Shown one piece after another: positions 8,532 to 15,707 of a stretch of DNA of 30,191 nt; positions within the stretch are counted from its first letter, which is position 1; each line of letters opens with the position of its first letter. The DNA comes from an uncultured Pedobacter sp. (lineage in GTDB: Bacteria; Bacteroidota; Bacteroidia; Sphingobacteriales; Sphingobacteriaceae). The notes under the pieces are model-generated. The model did not search any database, was not told the origin of the DNA, and saw nothing but the letters and a program-made list of their open reading frames with translations. The position numbers were made by a program, and so were the translations under genes. Location of the stretch: contig NZ_CAMLIG010000040.1 of the NCBI RefSeq assembly GCF_946480185.1, positions 1 through 30,191 on the forward strand, in the 5' to 3' direction.

Positions 8532-9269
8532 GTGCCGGATAGTTTAGTCATCATTCCAACCTATAACGAGAAAGAAAATATTGAGAAAATCATACGTAAA
8601 GTTTTTTCTCTCCCTCACGCTTTTCATATTTTAATTATTGATGACGGTTCACCAGACGGTACAGCAAATATTGTTAAAAGATTGCAGGGAGAGTACGATG
8701 GCCATCTTTTCATCGAAGAGCGTAAAGGGAAATTAGGATTGGGTACCGCCTATATCCACGGATTTAATTGGGCTTTGGCACATCATTACAATTATATTTT
8801 TGAGATGGATGCCGATTTTTCTCACAACCCGAACGACTTATTGAAATTACGCGAAGCATGCGTTAACGGTGCTGATTTAGCCATTGGCTCTCGTTACATC
8901 AAAGGTGTAAATGTTGTTAACTGGCCAATGGGCAGAGTTTTAATGTCGTATTTTGCGTCTGTTTATGTACGTTTTATTACCGGTATTGATATCCAGGATG
9001 CTACTGCCGGTTTTAAGTGCTATAAAGCTAAGGTGCTTGAAACCATCAGGTTTGATAAGATCAAGTTTGTAGGTTATGCCTTTCAAATCGAAATGAAGTT
9101 TACGGCTATTCAGCATGGCTTTAAAGTGGTTGAAGTTCCTATTATTTTTACCGATAGAACAGAAGGTACATCCAAAATGAGCACCCGGATTTTCAGAGAA
9201 GCTTTTTTAGGCGTGATAGAGCTGAAAATCAGAAGCTGGTTCCGCAAATATAATCGACCTTTAAATTAA
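8532..9269 (+). CDS. Polyprenol-phosphate mannosyltransferase-like GT2 glycosyltransferase
   Basis: GT-A fold enzyme of the DPM1-like group in family GT2, which moves a sugar (usually mannose) from a nucleotide donor to a polyprenyl-phosphate carrier at the inner face of the membrane. Visible motifs are IPTYNEKENI (8-17), Asp37-Asp38 in IIDDGSPDGT, Asp93/Asp95 in FEMDADFSHNP (the metal-binding DxD), and GSRY with the later FQIEMKF. The length (245 aa) matches the catalytic domain alone, with no C-terminal membrane helices. The start is GTG, directly before the conserved PDSLVIIPTYNE sequence, and no in-frame ATG fits. It is parallel to and close to the transporters and the glycoside-hydrolase gene, so one transcript is likely. 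The carrier and sugar are inferred. Confidence 0.88.
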   Translation: MPDSLVIIPTYNEKENIEKIIRKVFSLPHAFHILIIDDGSPDGTANIVKRLQGEYDGHLFIEERKGKLGLGTAYIHGFNWALAHHYNYIFEMDADFSHNPNDLLKLREACVNGADLAIGSRYIKGVNVVNWPMGRVLMSYFASVYVRFITGIDIQDATAGFKCYKAKVLETIRFDKIKFVGYAFQIEMKFTAIQHGFKVVEVPIIFTDRTEGTSKMSTRIFREAFLGVIELKIRSWFRKYNRPLN

Positions 9270-9305
9270 AGCCGGTCACAAATTCATCAGCAAAGGAATG
9301 CAATT

Positions 9306-10355
9306 ATGAAACTCAGGTATCTTTTTATAATTCTTGTATTTCTGTTTGCCTGTAACAATGCCGAATCTCAGCGCAAGCAAAAAAACACTTCTCAAAATGT
9401 AAAGTCTATTATAGGCGACTCAAAAATCAATGGAATAAACTTTACTGCGCCACCAAGAGAAATTGATGACCAATGGACGGCTGATGTTAAAGAAGTGAAT
9501 GTAAATTGGGTTTCATTAATTCCTTATGCCTTTACGCGTTCCAGCACTCCTCAAGTTAATTACGAGCCAAATAGACAATTCTGGGGCGAGTCTTTAGCTG
9601 GTATTGAAACAAACATTAAGCAAGCACATAAAGCAGGGTTGAAAGTGATGATTAAACCTCAGGTTTGGATGCAACGAGGCTGGATTGGCGATTTTGATTT
9701 AAGCACCGATGCAGATTGGAAGATTTGGGAAGCTGATTACGAAAAATATATCATGCAATTTGTAAAAATAGGCGTGACACAAAACGTTGAAATGATTTGC
9801 ATTGGTACAGAATATAAAAATGCAGTTAAAAACCGACCCAAATTTTGGAAAAAACTGATCAAAGATATACGAGCGACTTACCATGGAAAGCTGACCTATT
9901 GTGCAAATTGGGACGATTATAAAGAGGTGTCTTTTTGGAAAGACTTGGATTATGTTGGAATTAGTGGCTATTTTCCTTTATCGGATGAGCAAACTCCTAA
10001 AGTTAGCGATTTACAAAACGCTTGGAAACCGATAAAAGAACAGCTTAAAAACTTTAGTGAGAAAACGGACCGACCAATTTTGTTTACAGAATATGGTTAC
10101 CGCAGTATGGACCAGGCGGCGTGGCGTTCATGGGAACAGGAATACAAAGAAAGGCCGATTAATAATTTAGCACAAGCCAATGCTTATGAGGCTTTATATA
10201 AAACTTTCTGGAACGAAAACTGGTTTGCGGGTGGATTTGCCTGGAAATGGTACAGCTCGTTCGGTAGAATTGACCCATTGAATAACCACGATTGGACACC
10301 ACAAAATAAAGACGCACAGGTAATTATGAAGAAATATTACGGAATTAACCGCTAA
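9306..10355 (+). CDS. GH113-like TIM-barrel glycoside hydrolase, predicted lipoprotein
   Basis: Predicted lipoprotein: a hydrophobic N-terminus ends in LFAC with the lipidation candidate Cys16. The rest is a TIM barrel resembling the GH113-related family: GINFTAP (43-49) on strand 1, KVMIKPQVWM (113-122), then ICIGTEY with acid/base candidate Glu169, DYVGISGYFP (215-224), and FTEYGYRS with nucleophile candidate Glu262. GH113 members with known function are beta-mannanases, but many homologues in this group are untested, so the substrate is open. The neighbouring gene is a mannosyltransferase-like enzyme, and a shared glycan is tempting but speculative. The gene starts 36 nt after that gene and probably ends the operon. 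Confidence 0.8.
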   Translation: MKLRYLFIILVFLFACNNAESQRKQKNTSQNVKSIIGDSKINGINFTAPPREIDDQWTADVKEVNVNWVSLIPYAFTRSSTPQVNYEPNRQFWGESLAGIETNIKQAHKAGLKVMIKPQVWMQRGWIGDFDLSTDADWKIWEADYEKYIMQFVKIGVTQNVEMICIGTEYKNAVKNRPKFWKKLIKDIRATYHGKLTYCANWDDYKEVSFWKDLDYVGISGYFPLSDEQTPKVSDLQNAWKPIKEQLKNFSEKTDRPILFTEYGYRSMDQAAWRSWEQEYKERPINNLAQANAYEALYKTFWNENWFAGGFAWKWYSSFGRIDPLNNHDWTPQNKDAQVIMKKYYGINR

Positions 10356-10411
10356 TATTTTAACAGAAATAAGGCTTCCTTTATGCGTTTTATCTTCAAA
10401 AACATTCTAAA

Positions 10412-10461
10412 CCTGGTTTAAACCTGCGTTTATTAGTGAACAAATATCAGGTTTAAACAGG
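10412..10461. repeat. Paired TTTAAA-centred palindromes upstream of the DUF4382 gene
   Basis: CCTGGTTTAAACCTG (10412-10426) and CAGGTTTAAACAGG (10448-10461) are nearly identical near-palindromes that also form an inverted repeat with each other around a 21-nt loop. They lie 57 nt past the hydrolase stop and about 100 nt before the DUF4382 gene. They could be a weak terminator (no T-run follows) or twin sites for a dimeric regulator. Confidence 0.4.
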
Positions 10462-10563
10462 CTAATACCTATATAATTCCTCTACTCATTAATAAATTAT
10501 AATTCCATAATAAATGTTGGCATGATAATAGGTTATGGCTTAATAAACAGATAAAAAATAGTT

Positions 10564-11325
10564 ATGAAAAAGTTATTAATATTATCGTTTGCGAGCCTGT
10601 TAATTGGATTAACAGCATGTAAAAAGAGTAGTTCTAGTAGTAATACAAAGATGAACGTTAAAATAACAGATGGACCAGGTAATTATGATGCCATTGTTTT
10701 AAATGTTAAAGAAATTAATGTTATTACCTCGGGTGGTTCTAGTACATTAAGCGTTGGAAACAAAGCCTTCGATATTCTAAAATTCAGAAACGGGCAGGAT
10801 ACTTTGATTGCTTCGCAAAATGTTCCATCTGGCAAACTACAAGAGGTTAGGTTGGTTTTAGAAAATACCGGGAATTATGTTGTAATTGGTGGTACAACAT
10901 ATAATCTAACTACTCCAAGCGGTCAGTCTTCAGGTGTAAAAATTAAAGTTCAGGAAGATTTGATAGATGGTGTTGCATATACTTTATTGCTTGATTTTGA
11001 TGCGGCTAAATCGATAGTTAATACTGGAAATGGTAAATATATCTTAAAACCAGTAATAAGAGCTATACCAAATGCAATCTCAGGTGCTATAACCGGAATG
11101 GTTAGCCCAATTGCTTCTACACCTAATATCTATGCTATTAATGGAGTAGATACTGTTGGAACCATAATTGACGCAACCGGTAAATATTATTTTAATGGTA
11201 TGGTAGAAGGTAGTTATAAGGTGAATTTTGAAACGTCTTTACCTTATATCAGCAAATCATTTGATAATGTAGTTGTTACAAAAGGATCGGTTACTAATAT
11301 GGGAACTGTTTCTTTATTACCTTAA
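10564..11325 (+). CDS. DUF4382 domain lipoprotein
   Basis: Predicted lipoprotein. The signal peptide runs to the lipobox GLTAC, with lipidated Cys19 followed by KKSSSSSN, a Ser-rich linker. Residues about 30-165 match the DUF4382 pattern: NVKITDGPGNYDAIVLNVKE at the start, then a Ser/Gly-rich beta domain with VPSGKLQEVRLVL. Residues about 170-253 look like one Ig-like or carboxypeptidase-regulatory-like beta-sandwich, with GAITGMVSPI and YYFNGMVEGSYKVNF. The function of DUF4382 is unknown. It is thought to act at the cell surface. Length is normal. It appears monocistronic, bounded by palindromes upstream and a strong terminator downstream. Confidence 0.85.
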   Translation: MKKLLILSFASLLIGLTACKKSSSSSNTKMNVKITDGPGNYDAIVLNVKEINVITSGGSSTLSVGNKAFDILKFRNGQDTLIASQNVPSGKLQEVRLVLENTGNYVVIGGTTYNLTTPSGQSSGVKIKVQEDLIDGVAYTLLLDFDAAKSIVNTGNGKYILKPVIRAIPNAISGAITGMVSPIASTPNIYAINGVDTVGTIIDATGKYYFNGMVEGSYKVNFETSLPYISKSFDNVVVTKGSVTNMGTVSLLP

Positions 11326-11337
11326 AATTTTATTGCT

Positions 11338-11374
11338 AAAAAGGGGTGACTTGCATGAAGTCACCCCTTTTTTT
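11338..11374 (+). terminator. Strong bidirectional terminator between convergent genes
   Basis: Perfect 15-bp stem AAAAAGGGGTGACTT (11338-11352) / AAGTCACCCCTTTTT (11358-11372) with a 5-nt loop and a run of seven T at 11368-11374. It starts 12 nt after the DUF4382 stop. The A-run on the other side gives five T on the minus strand, so it probably also ends the arginine decarboxylase transcript. Confidence 0.92.
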
Positions 11375-11408
11375 ATTGCTGTAAAAAACTAAGATTAACA
11401 AAATGGGC

Positions 11409-12800
11409 TTATAAATAGCCCAATATTTTCATTACCTGCTTGCTGTTTTGTTCCTCGCCAAAAACCTCATAATTAAAAGTTTCATCGCGATTTCTACGGA
11501 TAATGACCTGTTTTGGGGAAGGCAGTAAACAATGATGAATTCCTCCGTAGCCACTCAAAACTTCTTGGTAAGCACCTGTATGGAAGAATCCCATAAACTG
11601 TACTTTACGCGTTTTTGGCATAAAAACGTTACCAACATGCGCCTCTTGGTTGTAATAATCCTGCCCGTCGCAGGTGATTCCACCTAAGTTCACACGCTCG
11701 TATTCACTATCCCAATTGTTAATTGGCAACAACACATAACGTTGATTTAACGCCCAAACATCAGGTAAGTTGGTGATAAAAGAACCATCTAACATCAACC
11801 ATTTTTCGCGGTCATTTTGTTGTTTACGTCCTAAAACCTTGTATAAAATACCCGAAGCTTCAGCAACGGTATATTTACCAAACTCGGTAATAATATCCGG
11901 CTCAATAACTTCATGCTCTGCACAAATCTCTTTTATACGTTTTACAATTTCGTTGATCATATATTCATAATCGAAATCAAAAACCAAAGAATCTTTAAAT
12001 GGCATACCACCGCCAATATCTAAAGTATCTAAATGCGGATTTATTTTCTTGAATTTACAATAAAGCGTAACGTATTTCTCTAATTCGTTCCAGTAATAAG
12101 GCGTGTCAGAGATTCCAGAATTGATAAAAAAGTGTAAAAGCTTAACCCTAAAATTTGGGTTCTTGATAATTTTGGTATTGTAAAAATCAATAATATCCTC
12201 TAACCTAATGCCTAATCTGGAAGTATAAAATTGAGAATCCGGTTGTTCCTCCGCTGCAATTCTAATTCCTAAATTGCAAGGAGTTTCCAATTCAACTTCA
12301 TCATCATAAAGATTAAATTCCTCCTTATTATCTAAAACAGGGATGATGTTTTGGAAACCATCATGCAACATATCAATAATATATTGCTTGTATTGAAAGG
12401 TTTTAAATCCGTTGCAGATAACGGTAATATCCTTTGTTAAAGTCCCTTTTTTCTCCAGCGCATCAATCATCGGCATATCAAAGGCAGATGATGTTTCTAA
12501 GTGGATGTCGTTTTTTAAAGCTTCTTCAACAATATGTTTAAAATGCGAACTTTTGGTGCAATAGCAGTATTTATAGCTTCCGCGGTAATTGTTTTTAAGA
12601 ATTGCAGTTTGAAAAAGAATTTTCGCCTGCTGAATTTTCTTGCTGATGATAGGTAAATACGTGAACCTTAGTGGAGTGCCGTAGGTTTCTATCATTTCCA
12701 TCAGATTTAAATCATGGAAATAAAGTTCATCGTCAATAATGTCAAAACCATCTTGCGGAAAACCAACGCTTAGGTCCAGAAATTCTTCGTAGCTCTGCAT
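11409..12800 (-). CDS. speA: Arginine decarboxylase, PLP fold-type III (SpeA-like)
   Basis: Cytosolic PLP enzyme predicted to convert arginine to agmatine and CO2, the first step of polyamine synthesis. It has the alanine-racemase/ODC fold: PLP-lysine candidate Lys83 in YCYCTKSSHF, the phosphate-binding glycines DIGGG (261-265), the TEFGKY element (305-310), and the C-terminal GGITCDGQD with catalytic Cys377-Asp378 on the swapped active-site loop. At 463 aa it is much shorter than E. coli SpeA (about 650) and lacks its extra inserted domains, a form I recall as common in Bacteroidota. Diaminopimelate, ornithine or carboxynorspermidine decarboxylase are alternatives, but the adjacent arginine and citrulline enzymes favour arginine. 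It lies downstream of ctlX across a hairpin-forming repeat. Confidence 0.85.
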   Translation of the reverse strand: MQSYEEFLDLSVGFPQDGFDIIDDELYFHDLNLMEMIETYGTPLRFTYLPIISKKIQQAKILFQTAILKNNYRGSYKYCYCTKSSHFKHIVEEALKNDIHLETSSAFDMPMIDALEKKGTLTKDITVICNGFKTFQYKQYIIDMLHDGFQNIIPVLDNKEEFNLYDDEVELETPCNLGIRIAAEEQPDSQFYTSRLGIRLEDIIDFYNTKIIKNPNFRVKLLHFFINSGISDTPYYWNELEKYVTLYCKFKKINPHLDTLDIGGGMPFKDSLVFDFDYEYMINEIVKRIKEICAEHEVIEPDIITEFGKYTVAEASGILYKVLGRKQQNDREKWLMLDGSFITNLPDVWALNQRYVLLPINNWDSEYERVNLGGITCDGQDYYNQEAHVGNVFMPKTRKVQFMGFFHTGAYQEVLSGYGGIHHCLLPSPKQVIIRRNRDETFNYEVFGEEQNSKQVMKILGYL

Positions 12801-12956
12801 CTATTAAATTTATTTTTGCAAAAGTGTAATTAAATAATGGAAAAATATAAGGATTGATGAATTTTTACAATAACTGCGCCTCATTTTTTTTGACAATCAG
12901 CAAATTTTGGGCGTAACCCTCCTAAGGTCGGGTCTGGCTAGTTAAGATTTAATTTG

Positions 12957-13056
12957 GCCGTCATGTCGAACGTTAGTGAGACATCTCACGAACAAGGTTG
13001 CAATGCTAGACTTTATACGCTACGTGTGAGATGTCTCGTGTCCTCGACATGACGGC
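12957..13056. repeat. Interspersed inverted-repeat element, copy 1 (between ctlX and speA)
   Basis: Perfect 13-bp outer repeats GCCGTCATGTCGA (12957-12969) and TCGACATGACGGC (13044-13056) enclose perfect 12-bp inner repeats GAGACATCTCAC (12978-12989) and GTGAGATGTCTC (13026-13037). Weaker symmetry extends outward to GCTAGTT (12937) and AACTAGC (13072). The second copy at 17515-17617 shares the arms but not the loop. As RNA it forms a long stable hairpin between the ctlX stop and the speA start. It looks like a REP/MITE-type element. Confidence 0.85.
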
Positions 13057-13073
13057 GCTATTAAAAACTAGCA

Positions 13074-13982
13074 TCACTTTTTCTCCAAATGAATCTCTGC
13101 CATCATGCACCTTGCGCTACCACCACCAATTTTTTCAATAGTGGGTATCGGCGATGATAAAATGTCGGCATATTTATTAATCTGCGCAATTTGAGACTGA
13201 GTCAAACAACTTTTTGCGCTCTCGCTCATCACTAAAAACGTCTGGTTTAAAGTGTTTTTAACCTCCAACATATTTCCGGCAAAATTATTCATCTGCGCAA
13301 AGCTAATTTCAATCACTTCTTTATCGGTATTTTTAAAAGAGTTTATCAATTGTTCTCTTTCTGTTAAATCAGAGATGCTTTCCAAGCAAATCACCACAAA
13401 TTTTTCTGCCACACACATCATCACATTCGTGTGGTAAATGGGCATTTTATTTTCATCAAAAGCATGGAAAGTCAGTGCTTTATAACCGCTTTCATTACAA
13501 AAAATATCCAACACTTTAGGGTGGGTACGGATAGAAATGCAGGCATAGGCAATTTTATTTTCCCGGTCTAAAACCATGCTTCCCGTACCTTCTAAATATT
13601 CCTCACGGTCCTCGGTAAAAGTTAAATCGTTGATTTCTGTAGTGTTAAATTGAGTACTCAAAACATCCAAAATATCGTCTCTTCGTTCATTCCTGCGGTT
13701 TTCTGCCTGCATCGGATAAACGTAAACACTACCGTCTTCATGAAAAGAAACCCAATTATTTGGGAATATAGAATCCGGGGTGTGCGGTTTTAAAGTATCT
13801 TCAATTACAATTACATTGATATGGTTTAAACGAAGTTTTCTTACAAAAACGTCAAACTCGGCCAATGCCATTTCCTGCACATTTTCGCCATTGGCATGGT
13901 GCTGAAAAGTATTTCCTTCCGTTTGCGTATTGAAGCCGAAAGCTACAGGCCGAATCATTAATATATTTGAGGTGCTTTGCAT
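13074..13982 (-). CDS. ctlX: Citrulline hydrolase CtlX (guanidino-group modifying enzyme superfamily)
   Basis: Amidinotransferase-fold enzyme of the CtlX type, first characterised as hydrolysing citrulline to ornithine, CO2 and ammonia. Visible features are the N-terminal MIRPVAFGFN, the SIFPNNW segment (71-77) carrying the substrate-binding Asn/Trp pattern, EGTGSMV (131-137) in place of the EGGD of arginine deiminases, catalytic His184 (YHTNV) and catalytic Cys292 in GGGSARCMMAEIH. At 302 aa it is full length. It lies between an arginine-deiminase-family gene and arginine decarboxylase on the same strand, so it can plausibly take the citrulline made by the first enzyme to ornithine. Substrate is inferred from family and context. 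A dimethylarginine or arginine hydrolase is less likely. Confidence 0.85.
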   Translation of the reverse strand: MQSTSNILMIRPVAFGFNTQTEGNTFQHHANGENVQEMALAEFDVFVRKLRLNHINVIVIEDTLKPHTPDSIFPNNWVSFHEDGSVYVYPMQAENRRNERRDDILDVLSTQFNTTEINDLTFTEDREEYLEGTGSMVLDRENKIAYACISIRTHPKVLDIFCNESGYKALTFHAFDENKMPIYHTNVMMCVAEKFVVICLESISDLTEREQLINSFKNTDKEVIEISFAQMNNFAGNMLEVKNTLNQTFLVMSESAKSCLTQSQIAQINKYADILSSPIPTIEKIGGGSARCMMAEIHLEKK

Positions 13983-13990
13983 TGTTTTAG

Positions 13991-14011
13991 TATTGAGTAT
14001 TGAGTATTGAG
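13991..14011. repeat. Short tandem repeat, 3 x TATTGAG
   Basis: Three perfect 7-bp TATTGAG units lie just upstream of the ctlX start, followed by degenerate GAG-containing sequence. The remaining intergenic DNA to 14167 is low-complexity A/C-rich text with no gene, clear promoter or terminator that I can support. Confidence 0.7.
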
Positions 14012-14167
14012 ACGTGAGCTATGAGAAAAATAAGAGAGTTAAGAACAAAGATTAAAGACAAGACCAAATATCTGCTAATATTAATCACCATTAAAACTAA
14101 TGACTAGTGAACTTTATGAACTAATTAGCCACAATCAAAAGCCCTAACCAACTAACAGACCAACCAC

Positions 14168-15619
14168 CTAATCACCTAACTTGTCTCTCAAAATCGGCAT
14201 ACTCATACAATGAAAACCTCCTCTGGCTCTTGATAATTCTGCCGAAGGTATAGTAATAAAGGTGTCTTCTAAAGTTTCTGGATTTAAATCACCGGTTTCA
14301 AATTTCTGTAAAAGTTCTTTTACAGGTATCACTAAAAAACCTTTTTCTTTAAAGGTGTTTAAAGTTACCTCGTTTCTATCGTAGCCAATTACCACGCCTT
14401 CTTTTATAGCCAATAAATTGCAGGCATCTGTCCATTGTTCGCGGGCATCAAACGGAAATTGTCGATTTCCAGAGTAGATAAACTCAGTTTTTTTTGCTGA
14501 TTTTAAATCGTTTATACTCACATCATTTAACAAATCTTCTACACACTCAAATTTCTTAGGATTTGTGATTGTAGCACTGGTAAACTGGGTCACTTCAACT
14601 TTTTGAATAGGTTTATTAGGGATTAAATGGTCAATCGGTTCAGAACCATCACCACGCTTATCCGCTTTGCCAATAGCTTCTAAAATCACCCACGTATTCT
14701 TTTTTACTTGCGTAAAAACAGTATCCATGTGCATATAATCACGTTTTTTGGGTATTTTAATGACGCTTACTTTTTCAACTACGTTTCTTTCAAACAATAG
14801 TTTAATGGTTTCACTGATGGCTAAAGCCGATGTTCTTTCGCTACAGCCAATCAATAGGTGGTTTTTCGCTACCATCATTACATCGCCACCTTCCAGCGTG
14901 TTTCGGTAATTCTCATCTTCCTCGGCGAGTATTACGTGTTCAAGCGTATCGGGCAATTCGATAATGTTGTTTCGATAGTTTGCAAAGAACGGATGGTTAA
15001 AAAAAACGTACTTCGCTAAAAGCGATTCTCTGGCTCTTGCTTTTTTTGCAGGTTTGTTAAGTAAAATATGTTGGTTAATTACAGTGCCTATATCGCGAGT
15101 AAAAATAAAGTTTGGAATAGGCGCAAAGATGAGTTCATTTTTATGGATTGCTCCAGAAATAAAGGTTTCTGCAAGTGCCGTTGCCGATAATTTACTGAGT
15201 TTAAGTTTTAACTGGTAAGTGCAGTTTTCAAAAGCGCAAACTGCAGAAATCAGTTGCATTTTTAAAGCTTCATCACTTAAAACTTCCGCTAATAAGGTTT
15301 GGATTTCAAGCACTTTTGTTGATGAATGAAAAGCATTATTTCCTGGTTTGTGGAAATTTCTGTTCTTATCTTTGTCAATAACTTCAAGCTTTCCTTTTAC
15401 TTTTTCAGGATCTAGGAAGTATAGCAAAAGTTTTAAATAATAATCGTATTCGTTTTTTCTGATGATATTTACATCAACAATATCTTCAAAAAGCCAATCC
15501 TGCGCTTTAGAGGGCACAATGTTTCTTAAACCACTATCCGGACTGTGGATTAATAAACAGCGTAACCTGCCAATTTCTGAGCTTACACTTAATTTAAAAT
15601 CTTGCAAAGGGCTTGTCAT
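14168..15619 (-). CDS. Arginine-deiminase-family enzyme
   Basis: Guanidino-group hydrolase that probably converts arginine to citrulline and ammonia in the cytosol. The canonical deiminase residues are all present: Asp176 in FTRD (173-176), Glu243 in EGGD (243-246), His297 and Asp299 in HMD, and the nucleophile Cys471 in GGFHCMSMPIL. At 483 aa it is about 70 residues longer than standard ArcA (about 410). The extra length lies in an insertion between residues about 315 and 400 and in the N-terminal helices. I therefore give no arcA symbol. It precedes ctlX by about 185 bp on the same strand, and no ornithine transcarbamylase or carbamate kinase is near, so its citrulline may go to CtlX. A TAnnTTTG box lies just upstream of the ATG. 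Confidence 0.82.
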   Translation of the reverse strand: MTSPLQDFKLSVSSEIGRLRCLLIHSPDSGLRNIVPSKAQDWLFEDIVDVNIIRKNEYDYYLKLLLYFLDPEKVKGKLEVIDKDKNRNFHKPGNNAFHSSTKVLEIQTLLAEVLSDEALKMQLISAVCAFENCTYQLKLKLSKLSATALAETFISGAIHKNELIFAPIPNFIFTRDIGTVINQHILLNKPAKKARARESLLAKYVFFNHPFFANYRNNIIELPDTLEHVILAEEDENYRNTLEGGDVMMVAKNHLLIGCSERTSALAISETIKLLFERNVVEKVSVIKIPKKRDYMHMDTVFTQVKKNTWVILEAIGKADKRGDGSEPIDHLIPNKPIQKVEVTQFTSATITNPKKFECVEDLLNDVSINDLKSAKKTEFIYSGNRQFPFDAREQWTDACNLLAIKEGVVIGYDRNEVTLNTFKEKGFLVIPVKELLQKFETGDLNPETLEDTFITIPSAELSRARGGFHCMSMPILRDKLGD

Positions 15620-15638
15620 ATTCTGTAACTGTCAAACA

Positions 15639-15646
15639 CAAAGCTA
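15639..15646 (-). promoter_or_regulatory. -7 box (TAGCTTTG) of the arginine-deiminase gene
   Basis: TAGCTTTG on minus matches TAnnTTTG and ends 19 nt before the ATG at 15619. A TTTTTG lies upstream but only 13 nt away, closer than the usual spacing. It sits in the 88-bp divergent gap shared with argS. Confidence 0.4.
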
Positions 15647-15695
15647 TCAGAATTTAAATCAAAAATTAAATAGCTCATAACAAGATTAGATTAAT

Positions 15696-15703
15696 TATTT
15701 TTG
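15696..15703 (+). promoter_or_regulatory. -7 box (TATTTTTG) of argS
   Basis: TATTTTTG matches TAnnTTTG and ends only 4 nt before the argS ATG (15708), which would put the transcription start on or next to the start codon and give a nearly leaderless mRNA. No -33 TTG is visible at normal spacing, so it is a candidate only. Confidence 0.35.
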
Positions 15704-15707
15704 CCGG

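Noticed and set aside
10412..10461. Standard rho-independent terminator after the glycoside hydrolase
   Set aside because: The stem is AT-rich, the loop is long (21 nt), and no T-run follows, so I list it as a repeat only.
11770..11970. Short plus-strand frame inside the decarboxylase gene (and similar frames inside other genes)
   Set aside because: These are antisense or out-of-frame shadows of well-supported genes, with no signal or family pattern.
12957..13056. CRISPR repeat or riboswitch
   Set aside because: There are only two distant copies with inverted arms and unrelated loops, no spacer array, no cas genes and no aptamer-like core.
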